13,920 nucleotides of DNA from Acetobacteraceae bacterium (GTDB taxonomy: Bacteria > Pseudomonadota > Alphaproteobacteria > Acetobacterales > Acetobacteraceae): the NCBI GenBank assembly GCA_027489135.1, contig JAIYAI010000196.1, positions 1 to 13,920 of the forward strand, read 5' to 3'. The stretch's first letter is position 1. The number at the start of each line of letters is the position of its first letter. Shown piece by piece: positions 5,940-12,884 of this stretch. The notes below the pieces were generated by a model. It did not search any database. It was not told the DNA's origin and saw only the letters and a list, made by a program, of their open reading frames with translations. The position numbers and the translations under genes are program-made.

Positions 5940-7019
5940 GTGAGTGTCCCGGTCCGCAAGATCATCCATGTCGACATGGACGCCTTCTACGCGTCCGTGG
6001 AGCAGCGCGACGACCCGTCGCTCCGCGGCCTGCCCGTCGCCGTGGGCGGGTCCCGCGCCCGCGGCGTGGTGGCGGCGGCGAGCTATGAGGCGCGGGCCTT
6101 CGGCGTGCGCTCCGCCATGCCCTCCGTGCGCGCCCTGCGCCTCTGCCCCGACCTCGTCTTCGTGAAGCCGCGCTTCGAGGTCTATCGCGCCGTCTCACGC
6201 CAGATCCGCGCGATCTTCGAGGCGTACACGCCCCTGGTGGAGCCGCTCTCGCTCGACGAGGCCTACCTCGACGTCACGGAGAACCTGAAGGGCATCCCGA
6301 CGGCCGTGCAGGTGGCACGGGAGATCCGCGCCCGCATCCTGGAGGAGACCGGCCTCACCGCCTCGGCCGGCATCTCCTACAACAAGTTCCTGGCCAAGCT
6401 GGCCTCCGACCAGCGCAAGCCGAACGGGCAGTTCGTCATCACGCCGGAGATGGGGCCGGGCTTCGTCGAAGCCCTTCCCGTTGCGCGCTTCCACGGCGTC
6501 GGCCCGGCGACGGCGGCGAAGATGGAGCGCCTCGGCATCCTCACCGGCGCCGATCTCCGCGTCCGGCCGCTCGAGGACCTCGTGCGGCATTTCGGCAAGG
6601 CCGGGCGGCATTTCCATGCCATCGCCCGCGCCGAGGATGCGCGCCGCGTGCAGCCCGATCGGCCACGCAAATCCTCGGGCAGCGAGCGCACCTACGCCGA
6701 GGACCTCACCACGCCGGCGGAGGTCGAGGCGGCGATCGCCGCGCTGGCGGCGGATGTCTGGGCCTGGTGCGAGCGCACCGGGTCGCGCGGCCGCACGGTG
6801 ACGCTGAAGCTGCGCTACGCCGATTTCCGCACGCTGACCCGCAGCCGGAGCGCGCCTGGCCTGGTGGAGAGCGGGGCAGCCCTGCAGGCGACCGCCCTGG
6901 CGCTGGCCGCCGCGCTGATGCCGCCGGAGAAGCCCGTGCGCCTGCTCGGCGTCACCCTCTCGGGCTTCGAGGCCGAGGCGTCCGCGGATGGGCAGCCCTC
7001 GCTCGATTTCGGCGGGTAG
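5940..7019 (+). CDS. dinB: DNA polymerase IV (Y-family translesion polymerase)
   Basis: A 359-residue error-prone polymerase that copies damaged templates. HVDMDAFYASVEQ holds the first catalytic Asp (D12). PLSLDEAYLDV holds D106/E107, and VVAAASYEARAFGVRSAMP is the finger motif. TASAGISYNKFLAKLASDQRKPNGQ leads to the thumb, followed by the little-finger domain. The protein ends QPSLDFGG, a good match to the beta-clamp binding motif at the C-terminus (residues 352-357). The start is GTG at 5940, with no Shine-Dalgarno. CATAGT at 5925-5930 could be a -10 placing the transcript start almost on the GTG, so it may be leaderless. No alphaproteobacterial LexA box (GTTC-N7-GTTC) was seen. It diverges from the CueR-type promoter 42 bp away. 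Confidence 0.96.
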   Translation: MSVPVRKIIHVDMDAFYASVEQRDDPSLRGLPVAVGGSRARGVVAAASYEARAFGVRSAMPSVRALRLCPDLVFVKPRFEVYRAVSRQIRAIFEAYTPLVEPLSLDEAYLDVTENLKGIPTAVQVAREIRARILEETGLTASAGISYNKFLAKLASDQRKPNGQFVITPEMGPGFVEALPVARFHGVGPATAAKMERLGILTGADLRVRPLEDLVRHFGKAGRHFHAIARAEDARRVQPDRPRKSSGSERTYAEDLTTPAEVEAAIAALAADVWAWCERTGSRGRTVTLKLRYADFRTLTRSRSAPGLVESGAALQATALALAAALMPPEKPVRLLGVTLSGFEAEASADGQPSLDFGG

Positions 7020-7022
7020 CGC

Positions 7023-7038
7023 CGCGCGCCGGCGCGCG
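7023..7038. other. 16-bp GC palindrome downstream of dinB
   Basis: CGCGCGCCGGCGCGCG is self-complementary and begins four bases after the dinB stop, in the gap to the convergent SGNH gene. It can fold from either strand but has no T-run, so it may only be a factor-dependent or weak bidirectional stop. Confidence 0.35.
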
Positions 7039-7053
7039 CCCGTCCCCTCCCCT

Positions 7054-7147
7054 GCGTCCCTCCCGGTCAGCGCGCCCGTCGCCGCCGGCGTCCCTCCCGG
7101 TCAGCGCGCCCGTCGCCGCCGGCGTCCTTCCCGGTCCCGTCGCCGGC
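7054..7147. repeat. 34-bp tandem repeat, two identical copies plus a partial third
   Basis: 7054-7087 and 7088-7121 are identical. From 7122 to about 7147 a third copy follows, with a single base change and a 7-8 base internal deletion. The array covers the 3' end of the SGNH-like gene, whose stop (7067-7069) is inside the first copy. Because the unit is 34 bp, each copy is read in a different frame. The array is adjacent and without spacers, so it is not a CRISPR. Confidence 0.95.
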
Positions 7148-8374
7148 ATCCTCGGCCGCGCCGAGGCGGAGGATGCGGTCCGCCGCCGCCACCTCGCCCA
7201 GCGCCACGCCCAGCCGTGCCAGGACCCGCGCAGCCTGGGCCGGCCGGCGCTGCCAGAGCGGCCGCCCCTCGGCTATGCGCGCGCGGAAATACTCCGCCGC
7301 GGTCTCGCCGGCGGCGCTGCCCACCGCCATGCCGGCGGCCAGCGCCACCGCCCTCTCCTCCAACGGCAGCGCCTCCGCCACCTCCTCGACATCGGCGTCG
7401 AGCGGCGTCGCCACCCCGTCCCACAGCCCAGGTGCCGGCGCGCCGGCGTCGCGGAAGACGGCCGCCTCCACCTCCGCCGCGGCGGGCGCGCCATCCGGCC
7501 CGGGCAGGGCGGCGAGGGTGAAGCTGCGGCCCTGCAGGGCGGGGTGGATCGACGCGACCAGATGGATCATGCCGCTCGGGGCGCCGACATCCTGCGCCGC
7601 CACCTGGACCGGATCGAGCACCGCGTGCCCGGACTCCGCGGTGACGACGATGCGTCCCGGCGTCCGCAGGCGGTTCACGGCGAGCGCGAAGAGGGTCGCA
7701 GGCGCCGGAAGGTCGATCCGGGTGCCGGCATCGGGGCCCAGCACCGCATAGCCGGCCGTCAGCAGCCGCGTGCTGCGCGTGACCTGCGGCGCGAGGCGGA
7801 CGACCCGCCCTGGCGCCGGCGCGTCCGAGGCGGCGCGGCGCGTCGTGTCCAGCCGGGCCAGGCGCTGCGCGATCAGGATCGTCACCGGCCATGAGGCATG
7901 CAGCGGATCGACGAAGAGCCGCGCGTCATCAAGCCCGGCATCGCGCCGGAGCGCCGCGGCGATCGCGACGCCGTCCACCACCGCGACGCCGTGCACCCGC
8001 GCCCATTCCGCCCGGCGCCGGTGCAGGGCACGCGCCACGGCGCCCGGGGCCATCTGCGGCATCAGCAGCAGGCAGACAGGCAGACCCCGGGCCGTGAGCC
8101 AGTGCAGGGTTTCGAACAATGCCTGTTCGCAGGCCAGGGGATCGGCCTGCCCGGCCTCGACCTGCGCCGCGTCGTTCACCAGCGTGTCGATCACCACGCG
8201 GTCGATGCCGTCCAGCGACAGGCCGTCCAGCGCATAGGCCAGCATCGCGCTTGGCGAGTCCCCGATACCGGCGACGCGGATCTCGATATCGGGCCGGAGC
8301 CGGGCCAGGTGGCTGCGGTAGCCGCTCTCGCGGATGGTGTTCGAGGTGCCGAGGAGCAGCCAGGTTTCCGCCAT
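7067..8374 (-). CDS. SGNH/GDSL hydrolase-like protein with an unassigned C-terminal domain
   Basis: A 435-residue protein. The first 165 residues carry the four SGNH blocks: GTSNT with the Ser nucleophile S11, GIGDS with the block-II Gly (36-40), DTLVND with N67, and FVDPLHAS with D156/H159. This predicts an esterase or deacetylase acting on acyl groups, possibly on a cell-envelope glycan. No signal peptide is seen, so cytosolic action is likely unless export is unusual. Residues from about 185 to 405 form a second Ala/Val-rich region that I do not recognise. The last 25 residues (AGGDGRADREGRRRRRAR) are basic, low-complexity and encoded by the 34-bp repeat. It starts 16 bases after the transglycosylase stop, hence probably one transcript with it. 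The substrate is unknown. Confidence 0.75.
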   Translation of the reverse strand: MAETWLLLGTSNTIRESGYRSHLARLRPDIEIRVAGIGDSPSAMLAYALDGLSLDGIDRVVIDTLVNDAAQVEAGQADPLACEQALFETLHWLTARGLPVCLLLMPQMAPGAVARALHRRRAEWARVHGVAVVDGVAIAAALRRDAGLDDARLFVDPLHASWPVTILIAQRLARLDTTRRAASDAPAPGRVVRLAPQVTRSTRLLTAGYAVLGPDAGTRIDLPAPATLFALAVNRLRTPGRIVVTAESGHAVLDPVQVAAQDVGAPSGMIHLVASIHPALQGRSFTLAALPGPDGAPAAAEVEAAVFRDAGAPAPGLWDGVATPLDADVEEVAEALPLEERAVALAAGMAVGSAAGETAAEYFRARIAEGRPLWQRRPAQAARVLARLGVALGEVAAADRILRLGAAEDAGDGTGKDAGGDGRADREGRRRRRAR

Positions 8375-8390
8375 GCCGTGCCGCGGCCCG

Positions 8391-10163
8391 CTACCGCTGC
8401 GCGACCCGCTGCGGCGCCGGCCGCGCCGGTGCGGCCCGGGCCGCCGGGGGCGGCGCCAGCATCGCGGTCAGGGCAGGCACGCTCAGGAATTCGGGAAACT
8501 TCCCCTGCGCCAACCGGTCCAGGCCCGGTGTCGGCAGCCCGAGGCGCGAGGCGTAGATCCAGGAATACGCCAGCACCTTCTGCACGTAGTCGCGCGTCTC
8601 GTCATAGGGGATGGATTCGATGAAGAGGAAAGGATCCTCCCGGTGCCGCTGCGCCGGCATCCAGCGCTGCAGGTTGCCCGGACCGGCATTGTAGGCCGCC
8701 AGGATGCGAATCAGGTCGCCGCCGGTGACCTCGCTGCGCGCGAGGAACAGCAGGTAGCGCTGGCCGAGTTCCATCGACAGCGACGGGTCGTGCAGCCGCC
8801 ACGCCGCCTCTCCGCGCAGCTCGGGGTCGCTGGCGATGAAACTGGCGGTTCCGGGCATCACCTGCAGCAGGCCGCGCGCCCCGGCCGGGGAGATGGCGGT
8901 CGGGTCGAAGCGGCTCTCCTGCAGGGCGATGGCGTAGAGCAGCGCGGGATCGACGCTGAAGCCGCCGGCCGGCCGCAGCGCCGGCAGCGGGTAGCGCAGG
9001 AAGTCCCTCGCCCGGGCCTCCTGGTCCGGCTGGGTGGTGGCCGCAGCCGACAGGCCCTGCAGGTTCGCCAGCTCCGCCAGCACCGCGACGGCCCGGGCCA
9101 ACACGGCATGACCCCGCACCTGCGACCAGAGCAGGCGCAACTCGGCCTCGGCCCGCTCCGCCTGGCCGATCTGCAGCAGCGCGAGGGCGCGCCAGCCGCC
9201 CGGCGTCTCCGCCAGCACCAGCGCCTCGGCCTGACCCAGCGTCTCCTGCGTCCAGGCGAGGCCGGGGCCCAATCCGAGCGCGCGGCGCGCGATCATGCCG
9301 TGGAAGGTCCGTGGTTCCTGTGCCGCCTCCAGCAGCCAGGGCAGGGCGATCTCGGGCCGGCGGGCGCGACCGGCAGCGCGGGCGGCCCAGAAGGCGGCGG
9401 CCGCGCGCTGCCCGCCTCCCGCCGCGAAGGCCGCCCGCTCGAAATGCAGCAGCGCGGGCTCCCACCGGCCGAGCGCCCAGGCGGCGAGGCCGGCGGCGAA
9501 GGCGATCTCCGGATCGGCGGGCGCCACGGCGGAGCCCTCGGCAGCGAGCCGGAAGGCCTCCGCATCCCGCCCGGCCTGGAACAGCCCACTGCCGAGCGCC
9601 GCCTTGAGCCGGGCCTCCGCCGGGGGCGACAGGTCGCGGCTGCGGGCGATGAGTGCCATCGCCCCGTCCAGGTCGCCCTGCCGGCCGCGCTCGCGTAGCG
9701 CCCGTTCCAGGGGCGGGTTGCGGGTGGCGACGGCGATCTCGGCGGCCGGCGCGGGACCCGGCGCGGCGGCCTGTTGGGGCCGTTGCTCGGGTGGCAGGCG
9801 CGCTGCGATCCGCGGCGCGTCCGGATGGTCGGCGAAGATGGCCAGCCAGGTCCGCAGCGCGTCGTCGGAGGGCGGCGGCCCGCCGGGCCGGGACCAGGCA
9901 TCGGCCATGAGGTGACCGTGCAGGCGTCGCTCCTCCAGCCGCGCGGTCTCCTGCGCGGCGAGGTCGTGCTCGCCCCTGGCCTGGAGCTGGAAGATCCGGC
10001 GGAGCCGCGCTGCCTCGGCGGCGTCGAGCACCTGCGGCAGCGCCGCGGCGGCACGCTGGCGCGGCGCGGGCTGCGCCGGTGCCGGCATCGCATGCATCAC
10101 CAGCGCCCCGAGCAAGAGCCAGGGAAAGACGCGGCGGGACGCCAGGGAAGGGATCTTGCCCAT
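8391..10163 (-). CDS. Soluble lytic murein transglycosylase (SLT family)
   Basis: A 590-residue periplasmic enzyme that cleaves peptidoglycan glycan strands to 1,6-anhydromuropeptides. MGKIPSLASRRVFPWLLLGALVMHAMPAPAQ is a signal peptide. Residues of about 40-370 are Ala-rich helical repeats like the superhelical U/L domains of Slt70. The catalytic domain follows with YAIALQESRFDPTAISPAGARGLLQVMPGTA (catalytic Glu about residue 416), ILAAYNAGPGN and the late DYVQKVLAYSWIYASRLG. The C-terminus is Pro/Ala-rich. The start ATG at 10163 follows a G-rich stretch and is the one that places the signal peptide properly; longer in-frame reading leftward from 11147 has no protein character. It lies 68 bp after the glycosylase gene and directly before the SGNH gene. 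Confidence 0.93.
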   Translation of the reverse strand: MGKIPSLASRRVFPWLLLGALVMHAMPAPAQPAPRQRAAAALPQVLDAAEAARLRRIFQLQARGEHDLAAQETARLEERRLHGHLMADAWSRPGGPPPSDDALRTWLAIFADHPDAPRIAARLPPEQRPQQAAAPGPAPAAEIAVATRNPPLERALRERGRQGDLDGAMALIARSRDLSPPAEARLKAALGSGLFQAGRDAEAFRLAAEGSAVAPADPEIAFAAGLAAWALGRWEPALLHFERAAFAAGGGQRAAAAFWAARAAGRARRPEIALPWLLEAAQEPRTFHGMIARRALGLGPGLAWTQETLGQAEALVLAETPGGWRALALLQIGQAERAEAELRLLWSQVRGHAVLARAVAVLAELANLQGLSAAATTQPDQEARARDFLRYPLPALRPAGGFSVDPALLYAIALQESRFDPTAISPAGARGLLQVMPGTASFIASDPELRGEAAWRLHDPSLSMELGQRYLLFLARSEVTGGDLIRILAAYNAGPGNLQRWMPAQRHREDPFLFIESIPYDETRDYVQKVLAYSWIYASRLGLPTPGLDRLAQGKFPEFLSVPALTAMLAPPPAARAAPARPAPQRVAQR

Positions 10164-10173
10164 CACCCCCGAC

Positions 10174-10203
10174 CCAATACCGGGAAAGTCGTCGTCCTTA
10201 CAA
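10174..10203 (-). promoter_or_regulatory. Weak candidate promoter for the transglycosylase
   Basis: On the minus strand TTGTAA (10203-10198) and TATTGG (10179-10174) are 18 bp apart, in a gap noticeably richer in A/T than its surroundings. An adjacent near-palindrome GGTTATGTAACC lies at 10215-10226. Consensus match is modest (4/6 and 3/6). Confidence 0.3.
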
Positions 10204-10231
10204 TCCTGCGAATAGGTTATGTAACCAGCCG

Positions 10232-11095
10232 TCATCCGCCGTCGATGCGGCGGCGCAGCTGAAGCAGGTCGGCCCAGGCTTCGCGCTTCGCGGCGGGGGT
10301 GCGGAGGAGATAGGCCGGATGCAGGGTCGCCAGGGCAGGGAGCTGGATCCCGTCGCTTAACGTTACTTGATGCCAACGTCCGCGTAGCCGCGTGATCCCC
10401 TCCCGCGACCGCAGCAGCGCCTTGGCCGAGGAGCCGCCGAGCAGCACCAGCAGGCGCGGCCGGATCAACGCGATGTGCCGCAGCAGGAAGGGCAGGAAGA
10501 GCAGCACCTCCGCATCCGTCGGCGTGCGGTTCCCGGGCGGGCGCCAGGGCAGGATGTTGGTGATGTAGAAATCGGTCTCCCGGCGGATCCCGACGCTGGC
10601 CAGCATGCGGTCCAGCAACTGCCCGGACTGGCCGACGAAGGGGCGGCCCAGGCGATCCTCGTCGGCGCCCGGCGCCTCGCCGATCAGCATCAGGCCGCTC
10701 TCCGCCGCGCCGTCGGCGAAGACGAGGTTGGTTGCGGTCTCGCGCAGCGGGCTGCCGTCGAAGGCGGCGATCGCCTCCCGCAGCGCGGCGAGGTCCTGGG
10801 CGGCGTCGGCCAGCGCCGCGGCGCGGCTGGCAGCCGGTGGTGGGGCGCCGGGTCCGGGGATCGGGGCGCGGGTGGGGCCAGGGGCAGGCGCGGGGCCAGG
10901 GCCAGGGGGCTCCGGGCGCGCGGCCCGCGCGTCCGGCGCGGTGGCCGGTCCGCCCCGGGCGAGCAGGGCCGTCCGGTCGATGGGCGCTGCCTCCAGCGCC
11001 TCGTCCGCCCCCCATTCCGCCTGCAGCGCCAGCGCAGCGACCAGGGCCTGGTGCAGCGCCCCTGCCTCCGCCCCGGCGGCCGTCCCATCCGTCAT
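10232..11095 (-). CDS. Uracil-DNA glycosylase, type-4-like, without iron-sulphur cysteines
   Basis: A 287-residue base-excision repair enzyme that removes uracil from DNA. Residues 1-95 are an N-terminal helix followed by a Pro/Ala/Gly-rich linker. The catalytic fold follows with GEAPGADEDRLGRPFVGQSG (139-158), ITNILPWRPPGNRTPT (178-193) and LHPAYLLR (258-265), the family-4 motifs. Family-4 enzymes normally bind a 4Fe-4S cluster through four cysteines. Here the aligned positions are F112, S115, W184 and F200, and the whole protein contains no cysteine. The start ATG at 11095 has GGGG about ten bases upstream and lies on the left of a divergent gap shared with the ETF oxidoreductase. It probably heads a transcript with the transglycosylase and SGNH genes. 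Confidence 0.9.
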   Translation of the reverse strand: MTDGTAAGAEAGALHQALVAALALQAEWGADEALEAAPIDRTALLARGGPATAPDARAARPEPPGPGPAPAPGPTRAPIPGPGAPPPAASRAAALADAAQDLAALREAIAAFDGSPLRETATNLVFADGAAESGLMLIGEAPGADEDRLGRPFVGQSGQLLDRMLASVGIRRETDFYITNILPWRPPGNRTPTDAEVLLFLPFLLRHIALIRPRLLVLLGGSSAKALLRSREGITRLRGRWHQVTLSDGIQLPALATLHPAYLLRTPAAKREAWADLLQLRRRIDGG

Positions 11096-11117
11096 GGCCA
11101 CACCCCAGGATGTCCCG

Positions 11118-11147
11118 GATATCGGGCGGGAACGGCCTGGGATGCAA
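11118..11147 (-). promoter_or_regulatory. Weak candidate promoter for the glycosylase gene
   Basis: On the minus strand TTGCAT (11147-11142) and GATATC (11123-11118) are 18 bp apart, 22 bp before the ATG. Each hexamer matches at only about three positions, so this rests mainly on placement. The left arm of a long inverted repeat overlaps it. Confidence 0.25.
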
Positions 11148-11204
11148 CCGGACAGCCGGGTGCCGGGGTTCCGCACCCCCGGCGGCGTCGCTACATCCCA
11201 GGCC
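11134..11204. repeat. Nested inverted repeats in the divergent glycosylase/ETF-QO gap
   Basis: GGCCTGGGATG (11134-11144) and CATCCCAGGCC (11194-11204) are perfect 11-bp inverted arms 49 bp apart. Inside them GCCGGGG (11162-11168) and CCCCGGC (11177-11183) form a 7-bp stem with an 8-base loop, almost on the same centre. The arrangement fits a regulator's paired sites or an extruded structure between two divergent genes. Function is not shown. Confidence 0.7.
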
Positions 11205-11224
11205 AAGACGAGGAGAAGACAGGC

Positions 11225-12874
11225 ATGTCGGACGAGACCGAACAGCGCGAGTCCATGGAGTTCGACGTGCTGATCGTCGGCGGCGGGCCCTCCGGCCTCG
11301 CCGCGGCGATCCGGCTGAAGCAGCTCGCCCCCGACGCCGCCGTCTGCCTCGTGGAGAAGGGCAGCGAGATCGGCGCCCATATCCTCTCGGGCGCCGTGCT
11401 GGAGCCGCGCGCGCTCGACGAGCTGATCCCGGACTGGCGCGACGACCCGCCGGCCCTGGCGACGCCCGCCAAGGACGACCGCTTCATGCTGCTGACCGAG
11501 ACGAAGGCCTTCAAGCTGCCGACGCCGCCGCAGATGAACAACCACGGCAACTACATCGTCAGCCTGGGCAATGTCTGCCGCTGGCTGGGCGCCAAGGCCG
11601 AGGCGCTGGGCGTCGAGATCTACCCGGGCTTCGCCGCCTCCGAGAGCATCATCGAGGACGGTCAGGTGAAGGGCGTCGTCGCCGGCGTCATGGGCATCGA
11701 GAAGTCGGGCGAGAAGGGCGCGAACTACCAGCCCGGCATGGAGCTGCGCGCCACCTACACGATCTTCGCCGAAGGCTGCCGCGGGTCGCTGACGAAGACG
11801 CTGATGGAGCGCTACGACCTGCGGAAGGACGCCGCCCCGCAGACCTACGCCATCGGCATGAAGGAGCTGTGGGAAATCCCGAAGGAGAAGCACCAGCCCG
11901 GGCTGATCTGGCACTCCACCGGCTGGCCGATGAAGTCCGACACCTATGGCGGGTCCTGGCTCTACATGCTGGGCGAGAACCTGGTCTCGATCGGCTTCGT
12001 CATCGGGCTCGACTACCCGAACCCCTGGCTGTCGCCCTTCGACGAGTTCCAGCGCTTCAAGACCCACCCCGAGGTGCGGAAGTTCCTGGAAGGCGGCAAG
12101 CGCGTCGCCTACGGGGCCCGCGCGCTGAACGAGGGCGGCTTCCAGGCCATCCCGAAGCTGGTCTTCCCGGGCGGCATGCTGGTGGGCGACACGGCGGGCT
12201 TCCTCAACGTGCCGAAGATCAAGGGCACGCATACCTCGATGAAGTCCGGGATGGTGGCGGCCGAGGCGGTGGCGAAGGCGCTGGAGGGCGAGGATCGCCC
12301 GGCGGTGCTCGAGAGCTACCCCGAGGCCCTGAAGGCCAGCTGGGTCTGGAGCGAGCTGGAGAGCGTACGGAACATCCGCCCCGCCTTCGCCAAGTTCGGC
12401 ATGTGGGGCGGGCTGGTGAACGCCGCGCTCGACACCTACGTCCTCCGCGGCAAGGCGCCCTGGACGATGACGCATCACGAGGACCACGCCACGCTGAAGC
12501 CGGCCGCCCAGGCGGAGAAGATCGCCTATCCGAAGCCCGATGGCGTGATCACCTTCGATCGCCTCTCCTCGGTGTTCCTGTCGAACACCAACCACGAGGA
12601 GGACCAGCCGGCGCACCTGGTGCTGAAGAACCCGGGCCAGTGGAAGGGCGTGAACTGGGACCAGTTCAAGAGCCCCGAGAGCCGCTACTGCCCGGCCGGC
12701 GTCTACGAGGCCGTGGGCGCCGAACTCGGCAACGGCGAGGGCGAGATGCGCCTCGTCATCAACGCGCAGAACTGCGTGCACTGCAAGACCTGCGACATCA
12801 AGGACCCGTCGCAGAACATCGACTGGAAGACGCCGGAAGGCAGCGGCGGGCCGAACTACATCGGCGGGATGTAG
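11225..12874 (+). CDS. Electron transfer flavoprotein:ubiquinone oxidoreductase (ETF-QO)
   Basis: A 549-residue membrane-associated flavoprotein that passes electrons from reduced ETF, charged by acyl-CoA and other dehydrogenases, to ubiquinone. FDVLIVGGGPSGLAAAIRLKQ (residues 13-33) is the FAD dinucleotide fold. EKGSEIGAHILSGAVLEPRAL and the later GGMLVGDTAGFLNVPKIKGTHTSMKSGMVAAEA are strong family signatures. The C-terminal 4Fe-4S cluster ligands are all present: C489 in CPAGVYE, and C517, C520 and C523 in NCVHCKTCDIKDP. The ending GGPNY is typical. The start ATG at 11225 follows AGGAG at 11211-11215. It is full length and appears intact. The etfAB genes are not in this window. The convergent amidase ends 10 bp beyond its stop. 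Confidence 0.97.
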   Translation: MSDETEQRESMEFDVLIVGGGPSGLAAAIRLKQLAPDAAVCLVEKGSEIGAHILSGAVLEPRALDELIPDWRDDPPALATPAKDDRFMLLTETKAFKLPTPPQMNNHGNYIVSLGNVCRWLGAKAEALGVEIYPGFAASESIIEDGQVKGVVAGVMGIEKSGEKGANYQPGMELRATYTIFAEGCRGSLTKTLMERYDLRKDAAPQTYAIGMKELWEIPKEKHQPGLIWHSTGWPMKSDTYGGSWLYMLGENLVSIGFVIGLDYPNPWLSPFDEFQRFKTHPEVRKFLEGGKRVAYGARALNEGGFQAIPKLVFPGGMLVGDTAGFLNVPKIKGTHTSMKSGMVAAEAVAKALEGEDRPAVLESYPEALKASWVWSELESVRNIRPAFAKFGMWGGLVNAALDTYVLRGKAPWTMTHHEDHATLKPAAQAEKIAYPKPDGVITFDRLSSVFLSNTNHEEDQPAHLVLKNPGQWKGVNWDQFKSPESRYCPAGVYEAVGAELGNGEGEMRLVINAQNCVHCKTCDIKDPSQNIDWKTPEGSGGPNYIGGM

Positions 12875-12884
12875 CCGCCCTGCG

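Noticed and set aside
7054..7147. CRISPR-like array
   Set aside because: The 34-bp copies are directly adjacent, without spacers, and lie within a coding sequence; no cas genes are present.
6481..7521. Several Arg/Pro/Ala-rich frames overlapping dinB and the SGNH gene
   Set aside because: They are GC-driven shadow frames without domains, and the dinB and SGNH motifs fix the true frames.
10164..11147. Upstream extension of the transglycosylase frame to 11147
   Set aside because: It overlaps the glycosylase gene in another frame and has low-complexity Arg/Gly sequence; the signal peptide at 10163 marks the true start.
11096..12781. Leftward open frame extending the glycosylase gene through ETF-QO
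   Set aside because: It is antisense to the well-conserved ETF-QO; the glycosylase has its own ATG and ribosome site at 11095.
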